A stretch of DNA of 64,000 nucleotides, taken from contig NW_021167082.1 in assembly GCF_003711515.1 (NCBI RefSeq), positions 2,349,691 to 2,413,690 of the forward strand. Direction: 5' to 3'. The translations under genes were made by a program, and so were the position numbers. The stretch comes from Sodiomyces alkalinus F11 (Eukaryota; Ascomycota; Sordariomycetes; Glomerellales; Plectosphaerellaceae). Below are positions 35,885 to 47,744 of the stretch, one piece after another. The notes below the pieces were generated by a model. The model saw nothing but the letters and a program-made list of their open reading frames with translations, had not been told where the DNA came from and ran no database searches. Each line of letters starts with the position of its first letter. The first letter of the stretch is position 1.

Positions 35885-37540
35885 TACCCCCCCACCGGAG
35901 GCGGCGAGGTCGTGGTCGTGTCGTTATAACCTCGTATTACCCTAGCCTCCCCGCGTATAATCTAAAAATAGCCTCCTTTATTCGATTCTATTAAAGACTC
36001 CTTTAAAGGGAGGTAATCCATAGTAGCTAAAATCCTTTTAAGGCTAAAATAGTATAAAGGAGCTCTTATATAATGGTATTATCGCGGGCTCCTCGCTAAC
36101 GTGCGTGCTTATTATAAATAATATACCTGCCGAGTATATAACCGGGGGTCGTTCCTTCCGCCTAAATAGCGTAGGAAGGGTAGTAAAATAAACCTCCTAC
36201 TATTCCTTATTTTTTACTATTTTCTTGCTTTTCTATAGCTTCCTTTTAACTAATATTCTTCCTTTTTTTTTTAATTAGACTTTCTATACTATAAGTAGCC
36301 CCGAGATACTTTATAGGTCCTATAGTAGTATAACTAATATCGCCGAGTCATAGCTTTTCCTTAGACCGCCTATATTCTCCTTATAGTAAGTTAGTACACC
36401 CCTTACTCATAGTTTAGTGCTATAGCTAACCGTTAATGGATATCCGATTACGCCTTGCCTAGTAAACGCCCTTATAAGGGTAATAATAATACTAACGTAA
36501 GTTTAGCCCGTGTTATTATTAGTTATAAGGTTAGTTATCACTAACGCTAAGTAAACCCCGCCCCCCCCCTAAAGAAGCGCCGCGCGCCTAAGAACCCCTA
36601 CGGACCTCGCCGCCTCGCCCCTTACGCCTAGTACGCTACCCGGTAATATAAATAAGAATATACCGTTAAGTGCTATTACTAGTCAGGCCCCGGCGCTGCT
36701 CGCGCCGATACTAAATATTATAAGTGCTTATACCGGACTTATAAATACTCTAAGGTAAGTATACCGGTTATATATAGGGTAACCGTGACTAATAAGCGAT
36801 ATAGCTCCTACTCCCGTCGCTACTCCCGCTCCCGCCGCCACGCCGCTTACCGATATCGCCCCGCCGCCCGCCACTACCCTATCCGCTATTACCGAGTTCT
36901 AGGTAAGTATAGTATAAGCCCTTAACGATATCGTTACTTCTATATATAGTATAGATAAGAAGCTTAAGGATATATCGTAAAAACTAAAGGATAAGAATAA
37001 CGATATTACTATAATATCGTAAGAGGTTTATAACCTTTTTTACTCTGTCTACTAAGTATATAAGTATTATATAGCCGTGACTCCTTTCGCCGTTCATAAT
37101 AATCCGGGGGCTACTCCCGAGATTATACTCGCCTCGGCTCCTCCCTAGGACGATTTATAGGTAGGTGCCGCTAAGGACGGTATAGCCTTATAAAAGGAGG
37201 AGCTAGAATAGGGTAAAATTATAGGGGAGTAAGCCGTTTATATTGTTTAGGTTATTATAGTAGTTTTTAGGATTTTACTTAGCTCTTTCTTACTTATAAG
37301 TTAAGTGCCTCGGGGGTATATCCTTAATACGACTTCACTCTCGGTTCTTATCCTCCTCGCCACTATATCGGCCTTCTTTCACGCCCGTGTCTCCTTCGTA
37401 TATTATTATAAAAGCCCGTTATTTAACTATACTAGGCTATACTTCTTCTCGAATTCGTTAAGCGCTTATATCTCCCGTATACTTTTAAGTAATTCTTATA
37501 TTAGTTATATATAACCCTCCTATTATATCAATATCTTATA
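35885..37540. other. Gypsy-3 region between integrase and 3' LTR
   Basis: 1.65 kb, long for a simple 3' untranslated region. Around 36540-36620 it is C-rich. Around 36640-36780 the plus strand reads with several Cys and Tyr codons and Lys/Arg-rich sequence that might be a degraded zinc-binding region on the strand opposite to pol, but frames break too often to be sure. The 69-codon frame at 37305-37514 has no recognisable motif. Confidence 0.35.
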
Positions 37541-40334
37541 AAACTTACCACGACCTCGCCTTCGGGTATAGGCGTAAAGGACTTCCTCTATTACTTACTC
37601 CTCCTTATCTAGCCTTTCGCGGATTAGTAATAGCTAAGGGTATATTATCGCTTACCTTAATAAGGGGTTATAGTCGGCTCGCCGTAGAAGATCTATATAA
37701 AAACGGTTATAAATCTATAAGGGGATATCTAGTTCTACGATATAGGAGTTAATAACCTTTATAACTTTATACTTATAGTAAAGCTAGGTAAGTTTCTTTA
37801 AAGGCTATAATAAGGAGTAATTACCGATATCTAACTATGTAAGGTTATTCTTTTCGAATATCTTAGCAGGGTAACCCTAATAGTTGACTAACTCCTCTTA
37901 GCGTAGTTATATAGCGGCTATCGCGGTTTAGGCGAACTAGGTAACTTCCTTAAGGCGACTTAACAAGTCCTACACGGAAGCCTCGCGCTTATCGGTCGGC
38001 GTAGTCTTATTAACTTAAAGAGGATTCGTATAGTACCCGTATTATAGAAAGAATAGGCTTATTTAGATTATCGAGTGTACCCGGTTATTTAAGACTAGCT
38101 ACGCTACCGGTAATAGCGTATTCTAATTATCTTAAGCGTAATAAGTATATGCTTATAAGTAGGCTTAGACTTCTTAGTTAATACGTTTAAGGCCTCCGTC
38201 CGTTTAAGGGTAGTATATGGTACTTAATCGTTATTTAATACCCGCAAGTTTATAAAAGTATCGCTAAAAGCGGCTAATCTAGTTTAACCCCTTATCGTTA
38301 ATACTAGACTTCGGTATTCGATAGAACCTATAATAGTAGAGTAAGAACCGTTTAGTATAGGCTTTAGTATCTATAGTATGTATCGCTTTTAGCGTTACCG
38401 ATTTTAAGAGTCGGTTAGTGATTACCTATAGGTATCTATACTTACCTTTATAAGTGGGTAATAAATCCATTATAAAGTCTATTATAATATTATAGAAGAT
38501 TCGCTCTAGTATAAGGATCGGGCGTAGTAATCCCCTCTTTATACCCCTTTGTACGTGACTAGCTTAGTATATATCGTAGTTCCGTATAAATCTTCTAATA
38601 TCTTAATTTATACCTGGCTAAAAAAACTAGTAGGCGATTAGGGTAATAGTATTATCGCTGCCTAGGTATTTACCGATTACTAAGTTATAGATGGCTTATA
38701 CGAGATAGCCTTATAGCGGGTGGCTAACTCTGTTTTCGGTATCCCCTAATACCTATAAGCGGTCGCGAAATATTAGCCGTCCTTAGTCGATTCTATACTC
38801 GGTGATCTATATTTTAAGCTTTAGCTTAGGGGGGAAACTCTATTCTCCTATTATTATTACGGTAAAGGCACCTTAATAACGCCCATTAATAGCCCTAGCT
38901 GTATTCTATAATCGCTATAGGTTAGGGTCTACTACGAAGATCATAGTTAACTCTAGTAATATTACCCTTATTAGGTATACTCGGGGGGAGATAGCTATAT
39001 CGGGGACTATCTAGATATACCTCCCCTACTCTCGGATATCGGAAGAATCCTTAGGTATATTCTACTCTTAATATAAGAGTATATCGGCTATAATATTATT
39101 AGCCCCTCGCCTATACTCTAATACAAAGTTATACTAAGCGAGCTTAGCTACCTAGCGACTTAAGCGCTCTCTTAGTTATAAAGTATTCGAGCGTTATATA
39201 ATTAGAGTAAATCTAAAACCGGCTATTACCTATAAGCTCGGCTTTTTAAACCTATAAGTAGTCTATAATTGTTAGTATCTCCTTATCGTGAATCGGGTAG
39301 TTATACTCGGCGGAGTTAAGATAGCGTGAGTATTATATAATAACGCACCTACGTCTTTATTCGTTTTCCTACAGGAATATACTACCTAGCGTCAACCCTA
39401 AGTAATCTGTTTCTAGCTACGTCTTCCTTCTAGATTACTATTATTATAGGTAAGACTCTTCCTAGAACCTTTACTTTAACTCCTTAAAGGCTACCTCTTA
39501 TAGGGGGCCCTAATAGAATAAAGCATTCTTCTTTATTAGGGCTATAAGTAGCGCTATAATAGCTACGAAGTCGCGGATAAATATCTTCTAAAAGTTAGCG
39601 AACCCTACGAAACTTCGTACTCTAGTCGTAAAGACTAGCGCTTTCTATTCTATAATAGCCTTAAGTTTCTCGGGGTTATAAAGTACTTTTCTTTCCGCCG
39701 TAACGATAAACCCTAAGTATTTAACCGTCTTAGCACTAAACTCGCACTTCTTCGGGTTAAGGTTTAGCCTAGCGTCTATAAGGGTATTAAGTACTCGCTA
39801 TACCTTCTTCTTATAGTCTTTATAAGATCCGTTTAAGTAGATTAGGATATTATTTATATACGTAGTGACGAAGTCGTTAAGGAACTCCCGTAACAATAAG
39901 TTAATATATTACTAGAATATCGCGGGCGCGCCGTTTAACCTAAAAAGGTATACTAGCTACTTAAATAGACTAAACCGAGTATAGAATATAGTCTTATACT
40001 TATACCTAGGTGCTATCCGTATCTTATACAAGGCGGCGATAATATCTAATTTAATAAACTACTTCGCCTTAGCTTAGTTATATAGCGTCTTTATAATTAA
40101 GGGGAGTAGGTAACGATCTCGCTAAGTAATCGTATTCAGGGCGTGGTAGTTATAGTAAAATCAGAGGCCGCCTCCTAGCTTCCTTATAAATAGCATAGGC
40201 GCGGCGGCCGCTAATCTACTCGCACGAATAAATCCCTTATCTAGTAGATCCGTTATCGTCTTCCGTAATGTAAGGAGCTCTTTACGTAATATATTATAAA
40301 GCGGGCCCTATAGTAAGGCTTATTCGTTCCTGTT

Positions 40335-40805
40335 GATATTATTATTATTACTAATAATATCCTTAATATCCTTCGAGTATATCCTTCGTACTCGAATAAA
40401 GGATATCTTCCCCGTAAGTCTAGACCGTTCTCTTTCGAGTCAGTTCATCTAATACGAGTCAGACAAAGGATACAAAGGATTACGATATTACTACGATATC
40501 GATCTTTATTTCAACACTATTACGATATCGATCCTTTTACAAAGAACAAAGGATATCAACCCGTTCCCTCGGTTCGGTTCTTTCCTTTCTTTGTTCCTAA
40601 TCCTTAATCCTTGATCTCAATCCCTTTTTCGATCCGAAGAAGACAATATGCGCGCAGACATCCTACCTTACAATCCCATTATTACCTTCTTATTTTTTCC
40701 ACTGCTTTTCGTGACTTTCGTCCCTTCCGTTTATCCGATATCGTTTATACGATATCGTCAGATATCTTCAAAAGTTCCTACTATTATTCTGTCATAAGTA
40801 GACTT
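40335..40805. other. Less-mutated 470-bp patch inside Gypsy-3
   Basis: Lies just upstream (in element sense) of the reverse transcriptase. Unlike its surroundings it keeps CA/TG steps, for example around 40440-40470, 40550-40640 and 40770-40800. It has AT-containing palindromes ('cgatatcg' repeatedly) and 'gttgatat' at 40336 answered by 'atatcaac' near 40553-40560. 'gttcc' occurs just before 40335 and again near 40563 and 40788, so a short insertion with a 5-bp duplication is possible but not proven. No coding frame fits Gypsy pol here. Confidence 0.4.
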
Positions 40806-42687
40806 TATAGTTAGTGCTAGGTCGGTATAGGAGTAGGCGTATAGGGTATAAAGACGTAAATGAATCGCAAAACTCTTATATAATAGTCTCGGAAATATAT
40901 TCTCACGGGTCTACTAGTTCTTTTATACTTAGAGCCTTTTCGATATCTTGTAACGATATAGCCCGTAAGCCCTTTTCCTATCTTTTTCCCCTCTAGTGCC
41001 ATAGTCGTCTATATAATCCTATAAACACGGACTTCGTTACTAGTACTATAGTACGGATCTCTTATACTACCTTCGGCTCTTCTTCTCCCTAAAGTCGGAT
41101 ATCGATATCGGCTACTCTATAGCGGAGCCTTTCTTCTTTAGCGTGGAGGACTATATCGTTACGTTTTATCTATAAAAGCCTAAGGAAAAGATCCTAGTCT
41201 AGACTTAGTATTATATACGCGAAAATATATTTAGTGTACCCTTATATATCTAGCGTAAAGACTACGATACTAGTATTACTAGCCGGTTTAGTCTTATCCG
41301 AGAAGCCTTTTAGTAGTCGTTTCTTCTTATCGACTAATAGTAAGCGTATTTTTCGAGTAAACTTTCTATTTATAGCGGTATGGTAGTTATAACCTGTATC
41401 TATAAGAGTGTTTATTAACCTATTACTATTAACTCTTATTTAGATTAATACTAACTCGCTTTATAATAACGGTTTAAACTCCTCTTACTCGTATTACTCT
41501 CGCGCTATTAGCTCCGGTGCCTGATTTTATACTAAAGCTACTCTTTTTCCGAGTCTTCGGTATCCTCGGGAATATTTTCGGGCTCCTCCTCTTAAGGGGA
41601 TATTCAGGCTACTATATCTTTCTTACTCTTATAGTGCCGTTAAACGTGGCCCTTTTTCTAATAATTCTAATACGTGATATTCGCGTAGCGGTTAGGTCTT
41701 TATTATGTCCCCTTAGACTCGCTAACCTTATTAGCTCTACCTATAACGATATCGCTATTAGCGTCCTTAACCGGTTTACGCGTAATAGGAATTAGTCGGT
41801 ATAACTTATTAATACCCTTTTATCTTCACGCGATCGTTTATACTTTATCGACCTACTCGGTATACGTATCGGGGAGGTCGGCTACTACTAGACTATTACG
41901 TAGCCTATTATTCAGGGCGCTATTAAGGAACAATATCTTAATATAGTCTACCTAGTCGTGGCCTCCTATTTATACTAGGTTCTTTTCGAAAGTCGGGAGG
42001 AAACGCGTAAATAGCTAATCGGGGTTTTACTTTATCGCTTTATAGGTATTAGTAGCGCGACCTTATTCTTTATATTCCTTATATATACGGTTAAGGTAGG
42101 CTATAAATTCCTTTAGGTTAAATTTACCGTTTATATCTCTATTACCGAAGAAGGTGCTAACTATCTATTAAGGCTAGGTATCTAAGTATATATTAATTAA
42201 ATACCACGCCTCTTTATTAATATAAAATAACAGGCCGTTAAGTTTAAGTTTTAGTTGCATAGCCTAGGACTAAGAGCTGTATTCCATGCGTTTCCTTCTA
42301 AATTTTACGGGAATAGCGACTTACTATACCCGGTATAAGAGCGTGGGTGCCGGTAGCGGTAGCGGGATAGGTATAATAGTCTCTATCTTTAGGGGCCTAG
42401 GTAAGGGCGAGGGCGTAACGACTAGGGTAAGCGTCGGGTGCGTAATAGGTATAAGGTACGTATTAAGTTAAGACCTCTTAAAGGTTATTTATAGGCTAGC
42501 GATTATATTATAAATAAGCGCAATATATATCCTTACCGCTTCTTATACACGTTATAATACGCGTTTATTGATCTTATTATATAAGGTCCTTACGACCTGC
42601 CCTTAGCCCCTTAATAGGCTCGGGGCGAAGTAACTAGGACCTCTTTCTATATAAGCGTTAAAGCTTATAATCTTAAGAGTTCGAATA

Positions 42688-42891
42688 TATAACGGCTTAT
42701 TAAAAGTTATTCACGTATTAATGCCGAAAGTATAGATTATTCGAACTAAAGGAGGAAAGGAGGAACGGATAAGTCTGCGCCATATATAGGCAGCTAAGTA
42801 CGTATAGGATCGTACGGGCCTTGCTAGGAGGTCCGTGCTTCTTAGTCCCGGCCACTATCGGGGACTATTCCGCGGGCTATAGCCCGTAATA
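42688..42891 (-). repeat. Gypsy-3 5' LTR
   Basis: 204 bp, begins 'TATAACGGC' (counterpart of TGTGACGGC) and ends 'CCCGTAATA', same length as the left LTR. The two copies differ mostly by transitions. Confidence 0.9.
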
Positions 42892-45800
42892 CAAAGAGGT
42901 CCCTATAGTCCTCCTCGGTTACCTCCTAGTACTAGAGTACTACCTGCTCCGCCGCTTCCGCCCCCCCGTCCCCGTAAGGGTACCGCGGTAATAGGAAGCC
43001 TGGCACCCTCGCTTTAGCTAGGAATACTTATAGGCCTAGTTTTTCTAATCTAATCTAAGCAAGTGCGGAGCTTTATAGCTTAAGAAGCCATTTATATTTC
43101 CGGAGGAGTATAATATCGGGGGGCGGCTTAGTACAATTATAGTATAGATATAAGGCCGCCGTGCTTCCGCCTAGGCTTAACCTTATTCCCTTATAAGGGC
43201 CTTCCATAGGGGTAAGGTTCCGGCCTAAGTTATTAGGGCGGTAAGCTATACTATTTATATAAGGGCGGTATAGGTCCTTTAATACCGATTTAGTGTTATT
43301 AGGGCTCTCGCCGTGGTGTATACTCCGGCTAATATCTTATCTTCGGTCCCTTTTTCTTATATCCGAAGGATCTTTCGGGCGCTTAGGCTTAAGAGATATA
43401 GGTTAAGGGGGGGGGATAAAGGTCTTTTTTTAAGGACCCTAACCGGCGTAGCCTTATAGGCTCTGGCTACTAATCTACGGTACCGGTTCTATATCGCTAT
43501 AAGTGCTGCTATAGGGCCTTACCGGGGGCTAGCTCCTATCTTATAAACGGCTAAGGCGTAATAGACTATTACTAGTCTTACTACTATAAGGTATAGTCTT
43601 TTTACGTCCGCGAAGCTATACCCCTACGCTACCGTAATAGGCCTTAAAAGGGCGTATATTTATATAGCTAGTCGGCTCTTTACCTTTTTAGCGTATTGCT
43701 AGAAGTCGAGTTTCCTATTAAGCTAGACGTTTAAGAGCCTTATCGCCTCTATTACTGGTACCAAAGTAGTATTAAAGGGGAGTAGGGTAAAGGAGGGTTA
43801 GCATGATTTTATAAAGGGGATATAGATATACTTAGCTAGTTTAAACTATAGTCCGCTCGCTATCTCCTAGTCTAGGTAAGCACGCTACGCGGCGATAACA
43901 CTGTACCGCGTTTATACGTCTATTCTGCTAAAGGCGATAATATTCGTATTATTAGTAAATCCTACTATTATTATTTTAAGGACCCTTTCTAGCTCCTTAT
44001 AAAGAGTAGAGATATAAAGGATAAAGAGGATAGGGGAGATTAAGGAGCCTTGCGGTATACCCTCGTAGAGGTATTATAGGGAGGCTATTTCGCTATTAAG
44101 TAATAGCTAGGCTATACAGTCTTAGAGGAAGCTACTAATTAGGGTAATAAGCTATTAGGGGAATCCTTTCCTTTTAAGTACCTTAAGGAGGTAGGAGTAA
44201 AGAATAGTATTAAAGGCGTTATTAATATCTAGTTAAAGTATTAAAGCGGTGCCGTTATAGGCCTAGCTCGCCCGTATAGCCTTTATAACTCTTTATACTA
44301 CTATTTTTATACTCTGCCCAGTTCGGTTACCGATCTATCCTTTTAGGAGGAGCCGATACTCCTCCGCTATAGCGGCGATATAGTCGGCTAGTATCCCCTT
44401 AAGGACTTTACCTATCGTGTTAAGGAGTAATATCGGTCGGTAGCCCTTTACTATCTTATAGTCGGCCGGCGGCCGGCCTTCCTTCTTAAGGACTATTATA
44501 ATAGCATAGCGGTACCTTTTCGGGTAATAGCCTGCTTTCAGGCACGCTATAAAGATAGTGCTTAGTCTTTAGTATAATGGAGGTCTATATACTTTAAGGA
44601 GCCTTACTAGGAGCCTATCGGGTCCTAGTACCGCTTAGGGCTTAGTTCTCTTAAGGCGCCCCTATATATCCACTATAGTAACGTTACGGCGGATATCCTA
44701 TCTAGGGGAGAATTCCGCGCCTAAGGGCCTAAGGGTAATAAGAAGGGGGGGTAGGAAAAACTTCCGGTTAAGGACTTCGGGTTTCTCTGCGTATATATTA
44801 GCTAGGATATTATTATTATCTCGGCGTAGTAGCGGTACTAATAAGGGGTTTAGCGGTATACCCCCTTTTATTCGTGCCTATTTCTATAATCGCTAAATAA
44901 GGTTATCGTTCTTCCTAGTTTTATATAGTAGGTACCGCTAGTATAGCCGCTTCGCTACTGCTATAGCCTTATCGCGGCGCCTCTCCGCTTCCTAGAACTT
45001 ATCGTATCGGTTCCGGGACTTTCTGGATATATATCTACGGTAAAGGCGCCTTACTTCCTAGGTAAAAGCGGTTAGCTCCGCGTTCTATTCAGGGATGGGT
45101 AGGAGTCCGGGGATACCCTCGCGGCGACGCGGTATAGCCTTATCGGCTAGGGTTATAAGGTTCTTAATTAAATTATTTAGTGCTAAGTAGATATCACTTA
45201 GTATTATAAGGGGGCCGGTCTATTAGAGTTATATAGCGGTAAGCTAAGGGACCTATAAAGGGTCGAAATCCTTTTAGACCTAATAGGGCTTATTTAGGTC
45301 CTATAGTAGTATTATCGCGGTGCTTAGCATAGTATTTATCTCTATATAGATTTAGGCTATCCATAAGTAGTGGTCTAACCCGATAACGGTCTTATCGGGG
45401 CCGCCGAAGTCGTAGCGGAGCCCCTACGTCGCCTATATAAGGTTAATAGTGCTAGCACACTAGCCCGGGCGGTACTACGTAATAGTCCCAGGGGGGGTTA
45501 CTAGGTCTAGATTTTACTAGATTATATGGGTAAATAGGCTATTAGCCGGGGGTAATAACACGGTGGCTATAACTATAGGGAGTAGTATAGGTTAAAGTCC
45601 CCTATAAGGATATAGTAGCCCCATGGTAATACTATATCGACTATATATTATAAGGATATATTCTAAGGGATCCTAGCTAACTAGTAGTTCTCTAAGTAGA
45701 TTAACTAGATTATAAGGGCGTTATCTCTAGTCCTAAATATAACAGCGTAGATATTATGGTAGGCTTACTACGTCTATGTGTATAGCGGGTATCTTTTATA

Positions 45801-46422
45801 TATATATAGGAGGCCGCGGCCTCCTCCCTAAACTAGCTAATATACCCCTTAGGAGGGGTAGGCAGGGCTTTTCGTAGAGGGGTTAAGGCCGGGTTCCTGG
45901 ATAACTATTATATTATACTCGGCGCGGTACTAAAGCGGGAGCTCCCGCTAAGCCTAACTCCTCCCTATATTCTATAAAAGGACGTGGATTCTTATTAGTT
46001 AGTAGGAGGGGGGGTTAAGATAGCGTGCCCGGTATAACCGGGGTCTAGTTCTAGCTTAATAGCTCCTACTACTATGCCTTAGTAACTCCGCGGGGGATTA
46101 TATAGGCGCTTATTAGGCCCGGTATCGGGGAGCCCTCCTATCCTTTAGTCCTTTTCGAGGGGTATCCCTGGCCCTTATAAAAGGGCCGGTCCTAGTCCTA
46201 GGCGAAAATAATCGGGGGAAAAGTCTATAGGTACTATAAGTATACCGCTTCAGTCCAACGGGTAATATTAAAGTCTTTAGCTTGGTACTTATACGCTTCG
46301 CGAGTCTTCTTAGACTTTTTCCTTAAGAGTCGGTATAGGTTATTAAAGGTATTATAGTCTTCAGTATAGGCGGTATAGTAGCGGGAGTAGCTAGGCGCTA
46401 TAGCGTTATAGTATCCTAGTCC

Positions 46423-46644
46423 TTATAGGTACGCCGATTCGGGCTTAGCGTAGTAGCGGTATACCCTCTTTATTATAGGGTAGCCGTTAGCCTTATATCC
46501 GAAGTATAAGCACTTATAGCACTTTAGGGGGCTTAGGTTAGGATCGTATAGTTTATAGATATAGCTACCCCCTTTAAAGAGGAGGGTATTGTGGATAAGG
46601 CTTATTACCCTTTCTAGTAAAGCCGATTCCATAAGAAGAAACAC
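46423..46644 (-). pseudogene. LINE-2 ORF1 fragment with CCHC remnants
   Basis: A short open stretch of ORF1 between stops. It carries C-Y-K-C followed by F-G-Y (His position now Tyr) and G-Y (Cys position now Tyr), i.e. a CCHC knuckle with two of four ligands lost, then a second Tyr-rich cluster. ORF1 proteins of LINEs coat element RNA. ORF1 continues on both sides, to about 47600 upstream in element sense. Confidence 0.65.
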
Positions 46645-47653
46645 TACCTTATCGGTACTATAGCGGGGTACTTATTATCGTGCTTAGAGGATTTTAGCCT
46701 CGTGCTTTCTATTTTATAGGGATACTAATAGGTCGTCCTCGGACAGGGCGTTAAGGACCTCCCGGGGGATAGCCTTAGTAAGCGTAAGGTAGGTTTCTAC
46801 GGCTAGGGTAGCTCCTTTACCAAAGGCCTTTTTAGCCTAATATTCCTTATAGGTAGTCTATTACTATACCCCTTTAGTAAAGATAAGGTAGATATCTCCG
46901 CTAGGTAGCATTTATACTGCTATAGTATTATATCGGGTAATCGTAGCGTTGATAGCTTAAATAATTTCCTTTAGGGTCCTGGCTCTAAGGGGCTAGTCTT
47001 CGGGGAGGGTTTCTTAGCGGACTATTAGTTCCTAGTAATACTTAGCGGGGATTACTCTAGGGGGGGCGGGGTCCTATAGCGGCACCGCCGCGGGTACACG
47101 GGCTATAATATTAGCCTAAGTCTTTTGTATACTATTTATTTCTTTTTAGAGTTCCTGACGGATAATATAGCGGACGGACATATATAGGTATACTAATAGT
47201 AGCATGCCGGCGTTATTACTAGTATTATATATTATAATTAGTTCCTCTATTAGCTCTATAGCCTATTTAATCGCATTCCTATTAGCTAGTAAGGCCTGAA
47301 TTTCTGCTTTAATCTTAGCTACTCTTAGTTCCGGGGGGCGCGGTAGTCCCCTTTTAGTCTTATATTGGTTCTGCAATATATCCTGCCTTAGGGGGGGGGG
47401 GGCGATTATATTATAAAAAGTGGGTCCGTTACGAATTGTAGATAGTCGAGGTCGGGACGACGCTATCCTATGACTTATCCCGCTATACCGTAGCGCCGGT
47501 ATTACGGTGCCACTATAATAGTATCCCGGGAGGGAGGCGGTAGTTATAATCTCTGTCTTAGTGGTTTTATCGGTTTTACTCTTATTACGCGCCCGTGGTT
47601 AATAGGGTGTCGAAATCCGATATTAGAAGTGTTTTTTAATCTGCCCCTGTTAT

Positions 47654-47744
47654 ATCCTAATACCCGAGGTCCCCGAGATCCGAAGCCCTTATTTAGGTAT
47701 GGATCCCCTAGGGACTACGTCGTGGTCCGTGTGCCTATATGACA
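47654..47744 (-). repeat. Copia-A outer 3' LTR, second part
   Basis: 91 bp completing the LTR begun at 33558. It is bounded by the LINE-2 target duplication (47643-47653) and on the other side by the reverse-strand purine tract (47745-47760). Confidence 0.92.

Larger units (their letters stand above)
35681..42891 (-). mobile_element. Gypsy-3, full-length chromodomain-type Ty3/Gypsy element
   Basis: Two 204-bp LTRs (35681-35884 and 42688-42891), TG...CA type with one TG changed to TA. Flanking pentamers are CGAAG (35676-35680) and CAAAG (42892-42896), a target duplication with one G/A difference. The purine tract on the reverse strand beside the left LTR gives the orientation. Reverse translation shows gag (about 41800-42300), a probable protease region (about 41000-41400), reverse transcriptase (about 39600-40330) with Y-I-N-N at 39849-39860 in place of the two catalytic Asp, RNase H (about 38950-39550), integrase (about 37850-38600) and a chromodomain-like tail (about 37550-37700). 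It is inserted in LINE-2 and heavily stop-ridden. Confidence 0.92.
33742..47638 (-). mobile_element. LINE-2 (Tad/I-like non-LTR element), split by Gypsy-3
   Basis: Reverse-oriented LINE of about 6.7 kb once Gypsy-3 is removed (33742-35675 plus 42897-47638). The target duplication is 'gcccctgttat' at 33731-33741 and 47643-47653, extendable to 15 bp with one C/T difference. On the reverse strand the 3' end is a (TAA)n run (33740-33760). Reverse translation shows ORF1 with zinc knuckles (C-x2-C kept, later Cys/His now Tyr; frame 46423-46644), an endonuclease-like region (about 45000-46100), and reverse transcriptase (about 43400-44550) with F-T-N-N at 43948-43959 in place of x-x-D-D. RNase H, expected in 33900-35600, was not clearly read. 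Its sequence differs from LINE-1. Confidence 0.87.
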
